Shown here: positions 50,479 to 59,401 of the stretch, one piece after another
Position numbering within the stretch: the stretch's first letter is position 1
How the letters are laid out: each line of letters starts with the position of its first letter
Virus record (IMG/VR): IMGVR_UViG_3300021197_001279
Span: 1-64,000 of that record
Length of the DNA stretch: 64,000 bases
Direction: 5' to 3' (one strand)
DNA from: a virus
Notes under the pieces: model-generated
Seen by the model: the letters and a program-made list of their open reading frames with translations, nothing else
Databases searched by the model: none
Told to the model about the DNA's origin: nothing
Program-made: the position numbers and the translations under genes

Positions 50479-50507
50479 AACCTATCACGGCGAGGCAAAG
50501 TTGTCAA
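50479..50507 (-). promoter_or_regulatory. Possible sigma70-type promoter before the primase gene
   Basis: TTGACA (50502-50507), 17-base spacer, TAGGTT (50479-50484) in the 55-base gap between resolvase and primase. The -10 is weak. Confidence 0.4.
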
Positions 50508-50517
50508 GTATTTTTGG

Positions 50518-51021
50518 TTAAATTCCTGAGAGGGCAACAATAACAGAGTCAGCCATGTCGTCTGTTCCGGGTCTTGGGTTACCGTGTCGTGTTAGTTCTA
50601 CAACAAAATCATTAGGGTATTCGTTAGCAACCCATTCAATGATCATTTTCTTGGTATCGTCTCCACGCTTGATCTTAAGTCCAACTTTCTTTCTGGCTGA
50701 TGATGCGTTGACAAGTTCGGCTTCCATCTCAAAAACAATTGGTACCAAGATAGAAATCATACCATTAAATCGTTGAAGCTTGCTCATGGTCATGGCAGTT
50801 GTCTTCCCGCCAGAGAAAGCCATGAAAGGTGCTTCAATTACAACTTTATTTATATTATAATTATTATTTATATTATTTAATATATCATAAAACTCTAATG
50901 CTCTTGTCTCTAAAGAAACAGAGGATTTAAATTTTTTAAATTGACACATAAGAAGTTTTTTGTCTTGATCAATTATTGAGTAGCCGATCTTACTGCTACT
51001 TACATCTAAACCTAAAATCAT
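50518..51021 (-). CDS. RuvC-like Holliday junction resolvase
   Basis: 167 residues. LGLDVSSSKIGYS (Asp6), VVIEAP (Glu63), and a C-terminal GTDDMADSVIVAL (Asp155, Asp158) give the RNase H-fold catalytic quartet of RuvC. It cuts branched DNA before packaging. T4 uses the unrelated endonuclease VII, so this is a different solution. The ATG overlaps the preceding TGA (ATGA). Confidence 0.9.
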   Translation of the reverse strand: MILGLDVSSSKIGYSIIDQDKKLLMCQFKKFKSSVSLETRALEFYDILNNINNNYNINKVVIEAPFMAFSGGKTTAMTMSKLQRFNGMISILVPIVFEMEAELVNASSARKKVGLKIKRGDDTKKMIIEWVANEYPNDFVVELTRHGNPRPGTDDMADSVIVALSGI

Positions 51022-51197
51022 TTGTTACTCTTTAGCAATTGCTCTTCAAGGTCTCTAATCTCTTTCATTAACCTTGAGTATTCTCTAATGTTTCCATTTC
51101 TTTGAAACTCAATGGACTGCTCGTACTTCTTGTCGATCTGGGATCTTATCTTTTCATCCTCAGTCGGAAAGAACAAATTATATATAAATTTAAACAT
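51018..51197 (-). CDS. 59-residue helical protein, first gene of the replication unit
   Basis: ATG at 51195-51197 with AGAGG upstream; TGA overlaps the resolvase ATG. FKFIYNLFFPTEDEK start, then a coiled coil with SIEFQRNGNIREYSRLM and RDLEEQLLKSNK. Short proteins with a QRNGxxRxYxxL motif occur in T4-like phages, as I recall. It stands just 22 bases after a full-consensus promoter, so it is the promoter-proximal early gene. Function not known. Confidence 0.8.
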   Translation of the reverse strand: MFKFIYNLFFPTEDEKIRSQIDKKYEQSIEFQRNGNIREYSRLMKEIRDLEEQLLKSNK

Positions 51198-51218
51198 AAA
51201 AAACCTCTACTATGTTAA

Positions 51219-51247
51219 ATTATAACACATTTAATCTTAAATGTCAA
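51219..51247 (-). promoter_or_regulatory. Full-consensus sigma70 promoter of the replication unit
   Basis: TTGACA (51242-51247), exactly 17 bases, TATAAT (51219-51224) on the minus strand. The -35 overlaps the last codons of the preceding structural gene. It can be read by host RNA polymerase without phage factors. Confidence 0.88.
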
Positions 51248-52424
51248 GCTTTAACTTAAACAAAAACTCTCTATCTTCTGTTTTTCTAACAGGGGTTGCA
51301 AGTTTGGCATAACCAATCAGATTCTTCTCATCATCATACAAGGCAACCTTGGAAATGTATGTCTCTTTCCTAAACGGCGGAGTAGAGCCTGTAAATGGCG
51401 AATGCACAACGTTTGCTATCTCCATGCTAGGTTCGGTATACATGTAAGAGGAGGTTGCTTTCGTTGCAAATCTCCTAGAAGCATTGGTATCTTTCAAGTA
51501 TGTTGGGTTGTTTGAATGGTTAAGTTCATTATATGGCGCCTTAGCTAGCATAGTTAATGTTTGAATGTCATTGGTACCTTGAAATTCAATGGCGCACGAA
51601 GCAGATAAAGTTGTCAATGCAACATTAGCCGGTGTTAGGCCGTCGTTAGCACCTCGGCCAAAGTAAATCCATCGAGGACTACCGTTCGTTGAATTGTCAA
51701 TTAAGTTCCCAATCACTGCTGGTCCAAGATCAGTTGATCCCGTTAGTAGAATAATTCCTTCGTTGTAAAGTATGGAACCCACAACCCCACCGGTAGTTGA
51801 ACCAGAAACTTGAACTAGATCACCATTAAAACGAGAGTCAGATGCTTGCGCTGCAAGTGTCCCAGATACATACCATTTAAGATTAACAGTACCTTTCTTA
51901 ATCGATGAGCCGTAGAAGATACTTGGTATGGTAATCATGTTTACAGCATCAGTGTTCGAACTTGGTGTGGAATAGTAAGTCTCAAAATCATAGCGCGGAG
52001 AAAGATAGGCATAATGATTGACGGTATTCTTAAGGGCCTGTAGTCTGCGAAAGTCTGTGCCCGTTGTGCTATTTACAAAATACCTTGTGATGGAGGCTGA
52101 TAGGTTGTAGCTTGATGTTATTTCTTCTCCACCGTACCCGTATTGCGTGTTCCAATCCTTCTTACTTATTGTCTTGAACGTATTTTTAAAGCCATCCTTG
52201 ACAACAAACGGATAAATTGTTTGCGCAGTGGGCCTATTAATGTTATACTCATAAAGTGAAATAAAACCTACGGGCACCCCTTTAATGTTATCAAAGTGTG
52301 TACCAGAGATGTTTGTTTCGTTATTGATGTATACAGAGCCACTTTGAATGTAGAATTCTACATTCGGGTATGTCTTTATTGTATTGACGAAAAGATCGTC
52401 TTCTGTAAATTTGTAGTATGACAT
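51237..52424 (-). CDS. Structural protein, paralogue of the next gene
   Basis: 395 residues. A middle STRAND block SSIKKGTVNLKWYVSG, EGIILLTGSTDLG and a C-terminal YISKVALYDDEKNLIGYAKL...REFLFKLKLDI segment correspond to KGTFELELGI, AGIAVISGS and YITTVGLYNDNNELMATAKL...TEFTIRARLDY of the 372-residue neighbour. Beta-rich, Tyr/Asn/Ser/Thr-rich. A fibre or baseplate-periphery protein is likely. Last gene of the right-hand structural unit. Confidence 0.68.
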   Translation of the reverse strand: MSYYKFTEDDLFVNTIKTYPNVEFYIQSGSVYINNETNISGTHFDNIKGVPVGFISLYEYNINRPTAQTIYPFVVKDGFKNTFKTISKKDWNTQYGYGGEEITSSYNLSASITRYFVNSTTGTDFRRLQALKNTVNHYAYLSPRYDFETYYSTPSSNTDAVNMITIPSIFYGSSIKKGTVNLKWYVSGTLAAQASDSRFNGDLVQVSGSTTGGVVGSILYNEGIILLTGSTDLGPAVIGNLIDNSTNGSPRWIYFGRGANDGLTPANVALTTLSASCAIEFQGTNDIQTLTMLAKAPYNELNHSNNPTYLKDTNASRRFATKATSSYMYTEPSMEIANVVHSPFTGSTPPFRKETYISKVALYDDEKNLIGYAKLATPVRKTEDREFLFKLKLDI

Positions 52425-52430
52425 AACATT

Positions 52431-53549
52431 TTAGTAATCCAATCTGGCCCGGATGGTAAATTCTGTATCTGGTGATTTCTTCAGAGGTTCTGATAGTTTG
52501 GCAGTCGCCATCAACTCATTGTTGTCGTTGTAAAGCCCAACAGTAGTAATGTATGCTACAGGGTTGTCAGTAGACTGTGACTTGACACGAATTTTTGAAG
52601 AGTCAACATAAGTTGGGTTTGAACTATAGTTGAATTCATTGTGATTTGCGCGACAGAAGTAAACAGTTGAATTTAACTCAGTTGTGTTATTAAATTGCAT
52701 GTTGTAAATTCTACTTCTGATTGCATCGGCAGATGATGAAATCTCAGAACCAGACAGGAATTGAAAACCTGTTACTCCGCTGGTAGCAGAGAAGGCTGTG
52801 CTGTTTAAGGAATTATTTAAGATACCGGCATCAGCCTGATCGTTAAATACAGAACCTGAAATGACAGCGATTCCTGCTTGATAAAAGATCAAACCAACGG
52901 AAAAACGATTGTTGTTCTTTAACTGTTGTCCGTTTGAAACAGATGCAGTTGCAGACAAGATTCCATATTCTCCAGCAGGTGAATTGACAAGATAACTTGG
53001 TGATGCTAAAGAAGCACTGTAATCTGTAATTTTAATTCTGTTATTAAAGTTTGTACCAGTGTGAGTGAAAACATCATCAATACCAAGTTCTAATTCAAAC
53101 GTTCCTTTTTTAATTTCATCCTTGTTAAGGAGTCTTGAAAAATTAATAAAGAAAACACTGTCTAATTTTGTTCCACCGTCAAGTAGGTTTCCGTCCTCAT
53201 CAAAAGCAAGAATAGAACCGGTTGCATCATAACCCATAAGAACCTGAGCCATCTGGTTGTAGATGTTCTTTTTCTTAGTTACTTGTACTGTGGTGTCATC
53301 AAAAAGCGGAGTATCAACACGCAAACCAAAAGTAATATCAAAAATATGGTTCGCCGAAGAACTTAGGTAAGGGTAGTCATAAACTGACTGGAACATTCCG
53401 TGGGTGTAGTTTTTAATGTTTGGCTCAGCACCATAGGTACCTCCAGCACCATACGTACCAGAAATAATTGTTCCAGTTAGTGGGATGGCCTCATGTAGAA
53501 GGGTTCTTGTTGAAACTACATCGTTTTCGTTTAGTGGTTTATACGTCAT
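52431..53549 (-). CDS. Structural protein, paralogue of the preceding gene
   Basis: 372 residues. N-terminal MTYKPLNENDVVSTRT resembles SYYKFTEDDLFVNTIK of its paralogue, and the C-terminal VALYND...AKLSEPLKKS block is shared. The middle holds HIFDITFGLRVDTPLFDDT and FHFINFSR-type FFINFSRLLNKDE strands. No enzyme motif. Six-base gap to the following gene shows co-transcription. Confidence 0.68.
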   Translation of the reverse strand: MTYKPLNENDVVSTRTLLHEAIPLTGTIISGTYGAGGTYGAEPNIKNYTHGMFQSVYDYPYLSSSANHIFDITFGLRVDTPLFDDTTVQVTKKKNIYNQMAQVLMGYDATGSILAFDEDGNLLDGGTKLDSVFFINFSRLLNKDEIKKGTFELELGIDDVFTHTGTNFNNRIKITDYSASLASPSYLVNSPAGEYGILSATASVSNGQQLKNNNRFSVGLIFYQAGIAVISGSVFNDQADAGILNNSLNSTAFSATSGVTGFQFLSGSEISSSADAIRSRIYNMQFNNTTELNSTVYFCRANHNEFNYSSNPTYVDSSKIRVKSQSTDNPVAYITTVGLYNDNNELMATAKLSEPLKKSPDTEFTIRARLDY

Positions 53550-53558
53550 TTTTTATCC

Positions 53559-54509
53559 TTATGCAAGTCTAATGTACCTAACCGGTACGTCTAAAATACT
53601 ACCTGTCTTAACGCCGGTAATTCTAACGTTGGTGTCGATGAAGCGAACACTACTGGTTCCACCACCGCCGGCTGTTCTGTTTGTCAAGGTATCAGTGCCA
53701 CCTAGTTCAGTAAATAGGTATGAACTTGTGTTTGTGTCCATTGAGGACTTGATCTTGAACGATACTCGTGTTCCTCTTGGTCCGCTGATTGCTTCAGTTG
53801 TCACATTACCATCCTCAAGGATCTCGGTTACAAAAGTGTCTCCAAGGTCTACAGTATAATATGCAACATTATCATCATCGATATAATCAGGGGTCGCCTC
53901 GGTGCCTTCGCGATCTGCTAGCTTACCAAGTCTATTATCCATCTGGACAATATAACTAGTTTCTTTCAACTCATCATCAAGCTTTCTCTTTGGAGAAATT
54001 TCTGTAGTGTTAAGGCCTTGGTCAACCTGTATGTAGTTTTCACTAGCAAGAGTCTCGCCTCGGATAAATCCTTGAACAATGGAGCCATCAGCAGCGACAG
54101 CTACACCAGTAGTTGTTGAGGTGCTTCCATCATTATCTTCTGTTTCTGCGTTAACAGCAACCAAAAACGCATTCTTTGTCGCATGTCGCTTGGTGTTATT
54201 GTTTCTTTCGTTAAGAACACAAACAGGCAAAAACAATAACTCAAGATTGTCATAGGTCAGAAGCCTAGTTTTAACGCTAGAAGCGTTGTTTGTGAATGCC
54301 TCTAGAATAGGTGTCTGCAGGATTTCAAGGTCGTAGTATGAACTACCACTAGCATGATTCTTGTTGTAAAGAGAATAATCAATCTCTTCATCTGCAAGAG
54401 CAAATTTTGTGATCTGGAATGAACCATCACCCTTTGCTAAAACTTTTCTTCCGTGGTCTGTGAGCACGACATCTAGAATAATGTCACCGCTGTTGTCTAA
54501 AAAGGCCAT
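53559..54509 (-). CDS. Structural protein of the 'T-GR-L--G' family, copy 1
   Basis: 316 residues. N-terminal GDIILDVVLTDHGRKVLAKG ... ITKFALADEEIDYSLY ... ILQTPILEAF is shared in pattern with the 321-residue gene at 59401-60366 and is common in large marine phages as an unassigned virion protein. The remaining two thirds are beta/Thr-rich. A CTATTTA element lies 25 bases upstream, so it opens a separate unit with its two downstream genes. Confidence 0.7.
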   Translation of the reverse strand: MAFLDNSGDIILDVVLTDHGRKVLAKGDGSFQITKFALADEEIDYSLYNKNHASGSSYYDLEILQTPILEAFTNNASSVKTRLLTYDNLELLFLPVCVLNERNNNTKRHATKNAFLVAVNAETEDNDGSTSTTTGVAVAADGSIVQGFIRGETLASENYIQVDQGLNTTEISPKRKLDDELKETSYIVQMDNRLGKLADREGTEATPDYIDDDNVAYYTVDLGDTFVTEILEDGNVTTEAISGPRGTRVSFKIKSSMDTNTSSYLFTELGGTDTLTNRTAGGGGTSSVRFIDTNVRITGVKTGSILDVPVRYIRLA

Positions 54510-54534
54510 TTAATAACTCCCATTACGTCTTTAA

Positions 54535-54541
54535 TAAATAG
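54535..54541 (-). promoter_or_regulatory. CTATTTA late-promoter element
   Basis: The coding strand reads TTAATTCTATTTATTAAAG, 25 bases before the ATG of the 316-residue gene. Confidence 0.7.
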
Positions 54542-54548
54542 AATTAAC

Positions 54549-56444
54549 TTAGAATTCTTCTTCTGATTTATTTTTCTTCAATTTAAAATTCACATTATAA
54601 TCAATTATTTTACCTGTTGTTGTAGATTTAACTCGTATTTTGAACCTTCTACCCCAAACAGATTCCTGGGCAACACCCAGTTTTAATCGATCAACCGTCC
54701 CCTTATAAGTATCTTTGTTGAACAAAACATTCTGTTGTTCGTCAAATAAAGTTTGCTCAATAACCGGAGTTACTTGAAAAAGGCTCTTGAATGCCTTCGA
54801 CATTTGATAGACATCCGGCTGTGGAAACTCATATTTACTAACCACTACTTTGGCATCATCTGCATCTGTCAACAGTTCTACTTCATAAACAGGTGAAGGA
54901 TTTGATACCAAGTCTTTTTCATTTATCTTACGAAACATGTAGTAATACTTAGTGTTAGGAGCAACCCGATCAGTAAACATTGCATCTTCAGTCTTGAAAG
55001 GTGCGCCAATTTCAATTAATTTCTTGTCCCTAAAGTCATCATAAGATGATGGTGGCATTTTTGTTTTAAAGATCTCGTACAAACCATCTTCTCGGCTTGT
55101 ACTAAATTGAAACAATTGTTGCCCTTCTCGCCTGTTTATTGTCATTTCTTCAAGTTGTCTTTCATCTTCTGGTAAAACAGTGATAAACTCACTCATCATT
55201 CTGCCCTTTGTGGGAGATAAGTAAATGTTTATTTTGTTCTCTGAGTTCATTCTCGTAACAAATCGAACGTCTGGTGGTAGTGACGGAGGCTGGATAACCT
55301 TGATTGTTTGGGTAAACATCTCAAAAGGTACAATCATGACTGTTGGCTTGTTAACTACGTCTACAAGTGCCTCATCCTCTACAAAACGGAGATTGGTGTA
55401 CCGATAACTATTACCTACCAGAATGTAGTGCGCGGTACCTTTGTACGCATAGGTTTCACCATACTTTATTTGCGAATCCATAAATGTTGAGATGTCATCC
55501 TCTGCCGGTATGTAAACCTGTTGTGCCTTGGGGTCCACTGGTACTCCCAAGTATTTGTCTATGCTGTAACAAAAGTCCTCTTTGTAACACTCAGTGTTGG
55601 CCACAATGTCCTTAAAGCTTCTGAAGTTTTTTGACAACTGTCTTACATAAGAAAGAAACAGGGTTTTCTTAAAGGTGTTAATCATCTCAGAATCATCTAT
55701 CTTGTCCTCGGAGTACAAGTCAGACTCAAATGATTCAGAATTAACCCAATTCAATAAACTGTAGATTGGAACTGGTGTGTCTTCTGAGACTGTCTGATTA
55801 TTTTGGACACTAAAGGGAATCTCTACTTTTTCTCCCTCAAGATAATCATTCAGCACTGTATCATACAATCCAACTTTTCTCAGGAAGTTCGTAAAGTCAT
55901 TTGTCACTCTGTTCTTAATAGCAATCTCGTTGTAGTAAGGCTTATCGTCAACCTCTTGATGGCCACCTGGTAAAATCAATCGTGATAAATCAGCGCCCTC
56001 AGGAGCCTGAAAGGCTGGGGGTAGTGCAGCTTCTGGAACTGCAACTGAAATTCTGTCGTATTCTGGGGAGTTAAAATTAAAGTTACTAAACACATCATAG
56101 GTTGCGGCAGTTTTATTTAGTGAAATTGTCTCTACATCAAGGGCGTTTTGAGGAATCTCAAATGTTGTGTAGTGGTCTGTGTAGTCTACATCTAACGTTA
56201 GATTTTGAGAGACTAAGGATCTGACCGAAGTACTCACTTTTGAGGTTAATTTAATTGTCTGAACTTCTGCGATAATTCCATCTTTCTCTTCTATTTTACG
56301 TCCACCGTATTCAAGGTTAAAAAGCCTAGAGTCTATGACTTTAATTCTAGCAGTGCCAAAACCATAATTGTCAACCACTTTGGCAAAACCAGTGGCTACT
56401 TTTAAATTGTCCTGTGTTGATTCGGCTATCTTTACTTTTGGCAT
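54549..56444 (-). CDS. Large baseplate/fibre-type structural protein
   Basis: 631 residues. N-terminal KVKIAESTQDNLKVATG; middle FEIPQNALDVETISLNK, IVPFEMFTQTIKVIQPP; C-terminal FKIRVKSTTTGKIIDYNVNFKLKKNK beta strands and a short acidic/basic end. No recognised motif. The ATG overlaps the stop of the 985-residue gene (TAATG), so these two are likely made in fixed ratio. Probably a wedge or long-fibre-linked component by size and context. Confidence 0.68.
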   Translation of the reverse strand: MPKVKIAESTQDNLKVATGFAKVVDNYGFGTARIKVIDSRLFNLEYGGRKIEEKDGIIAEVQTIKLTSKVSTSVRSLVSQNLTLDVDYTDHYTTFEIPQNALDVETISLNKTAATYDVFSNFNFNSPEYDRISVAVPEAALPPAFQAPEGADLSRLILPGGHQEVDDKPYYNEIAIKNRVTNDFTNFLRKVGLYDTVLNDYLEGEKVEIPFSVQNNQTVSEDTPVPIYSLLNWVNSESFESDLYSEDKIDDSEMINTFKKTLFLSYVRQLSKNFRSFKDIVANTECYKEDFCYSIDKYLGVPVDPKAQQVYIPAEDDISTFMDSQIKYGETYAYKGTAHYILVGNSYRYTNLRFVEDEALVDVVNKPTVMIVPFEMFTQTIKVIQPPSLPPDVRFVTRMNSENKINIYLSPTKGRMMSEFITVLPEDERQLEEMTINRREGQQLFQFSTSREDGLYEIFKTKMPPSSYDDFRDKKLIEIGAPFKTEDAMFTDRVAPNTKYYYMFRKINEKDLVSNPSPVYEVELLTDADDAKVVVSKYEFPQPDVYQMSKAFKSLFQVTPVIEQTLFDEQQNVLFNKDTYKGTVDRLKLGVAQESVWGRRFKIRVKSTTTGKIIDYNVNFKLKKNKSEEEF

Positions 56445-59401
56445 TAGTATCCTCCTCCACCACGTCTTCTGGTTGTTGAGGTAGTTGCGGCTTGCCGTCT
56501 TTGTCTTCTAGTAGAAGAAGAATCAGTTACCTGACCTCTATTTGAAACCCTAGAGCCAACTCTCTGATTTGTTGTTTGACTGGTTCCGATTATCTTTGTA
56601 GATTTAACATAAGAACTATCTAATCTCTGTGTAACTATGTTTGTGGTGGAGTATTTTACAATCGGGGATACCACTGTGGAAATATTGGAAATCGTTAGTG
56701 ATGGTATCTCACTGTATTGGGGTGTGGACAGATCTTTATTGGACACAACAAAAGTTTGGTTCCGTACGGGGAACATTAGGTTAGCGCTTGGCCCTAGGTC
56801 CATAGGGGCATCCTCATAGTACCTCATTCTACACAAAAGAGTTGAGTCTTCTGTTACATCCGATGTCTTTAGCATCTCGAAAATAGGCTGCGTTACAATC
56901 TCTACACCGTTTGAATCAGTAGCAAAGCCAGTGATTTTTTCAATTTTTTGCATGGCTTTGAAAGCAATCTCAAATGCATTTAGGGATGATACTTCCTTGA
57001 GCGGGTCAACGGGCGACTGTAAAATGTTGTTTTTGACAGAATTAGACCTTGAGTTAATCAGCGCCTTGGTTTGTATTGGTTGATTGGCCACATCTTCAGC
57101 ACTGTATTTTGCGGAACCTAGAATGTAAGATAAAACATTATCAGCGGAGGCAAAATTATAAGCAGCTGACCCAAGAGTAGGATTGTTATTAAAAGTAGCA
57201 ACAATTTGCCCTACTGCTAGTTGGGTATCTTCGGTCGCCGGTGGTGTGAATTCATTGTCAACATTAATAAATTCAGAATTCTCTCCTAAGTAATGGACAC
57301 TTTCAATTAATGTTTTTTGTGCCTCTTCTTCATTCTGGCCTGAGGTGTCTTGTACTTCAGTTTTTAATGATGGATTAGAAAAGCCAAAGCCACGCATTAA
57401 ATTTTTTGCCAAACCATGATTATTTTTCTTTCCGACTCTTGTCCGACCTGTCGTGGTTTGACTGGAGGTTCTTCTTATACTAGTTGCAATTTGTCGTGCA
57501 CCAGCCACAAGGTCGTTTGTTTTCTTCAAATCAAGGCTATCAACATTCTCAATTGATACCGTCTCGTCCCTGTACTGTAATGATAAAGGCGAAAAGTAAG
57601 AAACCTTTACGGACTCAAGTGTAGTCAATGCACTCTGCATTTCCTTAGGCAGGGACTTTAACTCTTCTGCTGTTGCAATGTTGGAATCGTAATAAAATCT
57701 ACTAAGTTCCTGTGACCCTCTACTAAGTAAATCTTCTGGTCTTAAAACTGGTAGGCCCTTTGTTACAACTGGTGGTATGTAATTGTACGAACGATTGTAA
57801 TCAAAGAAATTAACATTGTCCTCGAAAGTCTTATTAAGAAAGATACGAGCCGGCATGAAAGTCGTCTTGGTTGTTTTTGGTGTCTTGCTGTTGTATTCAT
57901 TACGAACACCGAAGCGCTCAAACATGAGACTGCTTAAATCGTCTAAATCGGCAATAAATTTTTCTGATGTTGTTGGGTTGTAAGAGGCAACAGAGAAGCC
58001 TTTAATTTTTTCATTAATGAGTCTTCTTTTCTCTGTGTCGTTAAAATCTTTGAAATACTGTAAATTATTGTAGTAAACTTCTATGATTGAAGATACATCA
58101 GCAGGGACAAAGACTCCATCCCTAAGCCTTCTCATCTCATAATCATAAGAGCCTTTCCTGCTTAATGCGTGATGTATCTCTTTCATTCTGCTCAAAGAAG
58201 AGCGAAGTTGTAAAATTATGTTATCGATGTATTCTTGTGATTTATCTTTAATTGTTAACTCAACTGAATATTTAAAATTACCCTTGTTCTTTCTTGTTTT
58301 AGAGTCATCGGTAAACTCAAACGCACGAATGTTTCTGTTCGTGAACAGGTATCTTTCCTTCAATAGTTCTTGAGGCCTCAGGGAATAAGGCGCTATGTCT
58401 GTAGAAGAGGCAATTATGACACTCTTTTTCGTATTGAGTGTGCTATTTTGGTAAGACCCCATTTTTCCTTTAACTAATCTAACATTGGCATTAAACCTCT
58501 TGACAATCATTTGGGAGATTTGAATCTGGTTTAGAAAGTCGTTAAACATCCTCGCACTTAAATCTGCTATCTTTGTACCAAGTTTTGTTCTAGTAAGCAA
58601 TAGTTGCTTCATGTTGACGAAAAACATTCCATTCAAATCATCATTGTTATTAACAGACAAATGAAGGTTGCTAATCACTGGGTTATTTTGGATTGAGTCT
58701 CTTTGTCTATCAGAAAAGCTTCTCCCTCTTCGGTCTACTAGTTTTAGGTTTTGAACGGTTGCTGTTCTAAGCACGCTATGGGGTGCTGCTGTGTGTCTAG
58801 ATCCTTCCATGTACATTCCGTCATGTTGATGGACAGGGCCACTCCAGACCGTATTATCAGGCTTGTAGAACACAGTAGATGTCTTAACAGCAGTGCCTCT
58901 TGCTAATACCCGTTCTGAAACCAGTGCTCCGTGATAAGAGGACAACTCGCCGGTCATGTCAAGTTGTAAAAAGCCACTAAGAGCCTTTGTATCAATGTAG
59001 CATACTGCAAAGATGGACAAATTTTCTGTATCAGAAGGGACGGTAAACTTAACTTTTTTTACATAAGCACCGTTTAATTTTTTAAATTGTTTAATCGGAA
59101 ATTCATGAATCTTAGTGGTATCATCAAAGAAAGCGTTTTTTTGTAATTCTGATGGTAGTGGAGAAACAGTGCCCTCAGTCAAACGCTGTGAAAGCGATGG
59201 TCTTCTGGTTTCAATCAAGGCAACCTTTAAAAAATCAGAAAACAAAGAGTTGTAGCCCCAGATGGTTCTATCCCCTTCCGTGGCATCAAACAACTCCAAG
59301 TTAACTGAGCATGTAAAGGACTTGGTTGTGTTATCATCCAAGACTATTCTGGCAATGTAACAGTTCGGGACATTTTCCAAACCTACTAATTCATTCGGCA
59401 T
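56444..59401 (-). CDS. Large structural protein with arginine/glycine-rich C-terminus
   Basis: 985 residues from the ATG at 59399-59401 (TAATG overlap); a TTG at 59410 is possible but less likely. N-terminal PNELVGLENVPNCYIARIVLDD; the body is long and helical/beta with SELTIKDKSQEYIDNIILQL-type segments. The last ~45 residues are low-complexity (RVSNRGQVTDSSSTRRQRRQ then TTRRRGGGGY), a flexible basic tail that could bind nucleic acid or another virion protein. Family unknown. Confidence 0.68.
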   Translation of the reverse strand: MPNELVGLENVPNCYIARIVLDDNTTKSFTCSVNLELFDATEGDRTIWGYNSLFSDFLKVALIETRRPSLSQRLTEGTVSPLPSELQKNAFFDDTTKIHEFPIKQFKKLNGAYVKKVKFTVPSDTENLSIFAVCYIDTKALSGFLQLDMTGELSSYHGALVSERVLARGTAVKTSTVFYKPDNTVWSGPVHQHDGMYMEGSRHTAAPHSVLRTATVQNLKLVDRRGRSFSDRQRDSIQNNPVISNLHLSVNNNDDLNGMFFVNMKQLLLTRTKLGTKIADLSARMFNDFLNQIQISQMIVKRFNANVRLVKGKMGSYQNSTLNTKKSVIIASSTDIAPYSLRPQELLKERYLFTNRNIRAFEFTDDSKTRKNKGNFKYSVELTIKDKSQEYIDNIILQLRSSLSRMKEIHHALSRKGSYDYEMRRLRDGVFVPADVSSIIEVYYNNLQYFKDFNDTEKRRLINEKIKGFSVASYNPTTSEKFIADLDDLSSLMFERFGVRNEYNSKTPKTTKTTFMPARIFLNKTFEDNVNFFDYNRSYNYIPPVVTKGLPVLRPEDLLSRGSQELSRFYYDSNIATAEELKSLPKEMQSALTTLESVKVSYFSPLSLQYRDETVSIENVDSLDLKKTNDLVAGARQIATSIRRTSSQTTTGRTRVGKKNNHGLAKNLMRGFGFSNPSLKTEVQDTSGQNEEEAQKTLIESVHYLGENSEFINVDNEFTPPATEDTQLAVGQIVATFNNNPTLGSAAYNFASADNVLSYILGSAKYSAEDVANQPIQTKALINSRSNSVKNNILQSPVDPLKEVSSLNAFEIAFKAMQKIEKITGFATDSNGVEIVTQPIFEMLKTSDVTEDSTLLCRMRYYEDAPMDLGPSANLMFPVRNQTFVVSNKDLSTPQYSEIPSLTISNISTVVSPIVKYSTTNIVTQRLDSSYVKSTKIIGTSQTTNQRVGSRVSNRGQVTDSSSTRRQRRQAATTSTTRRRGGGGY

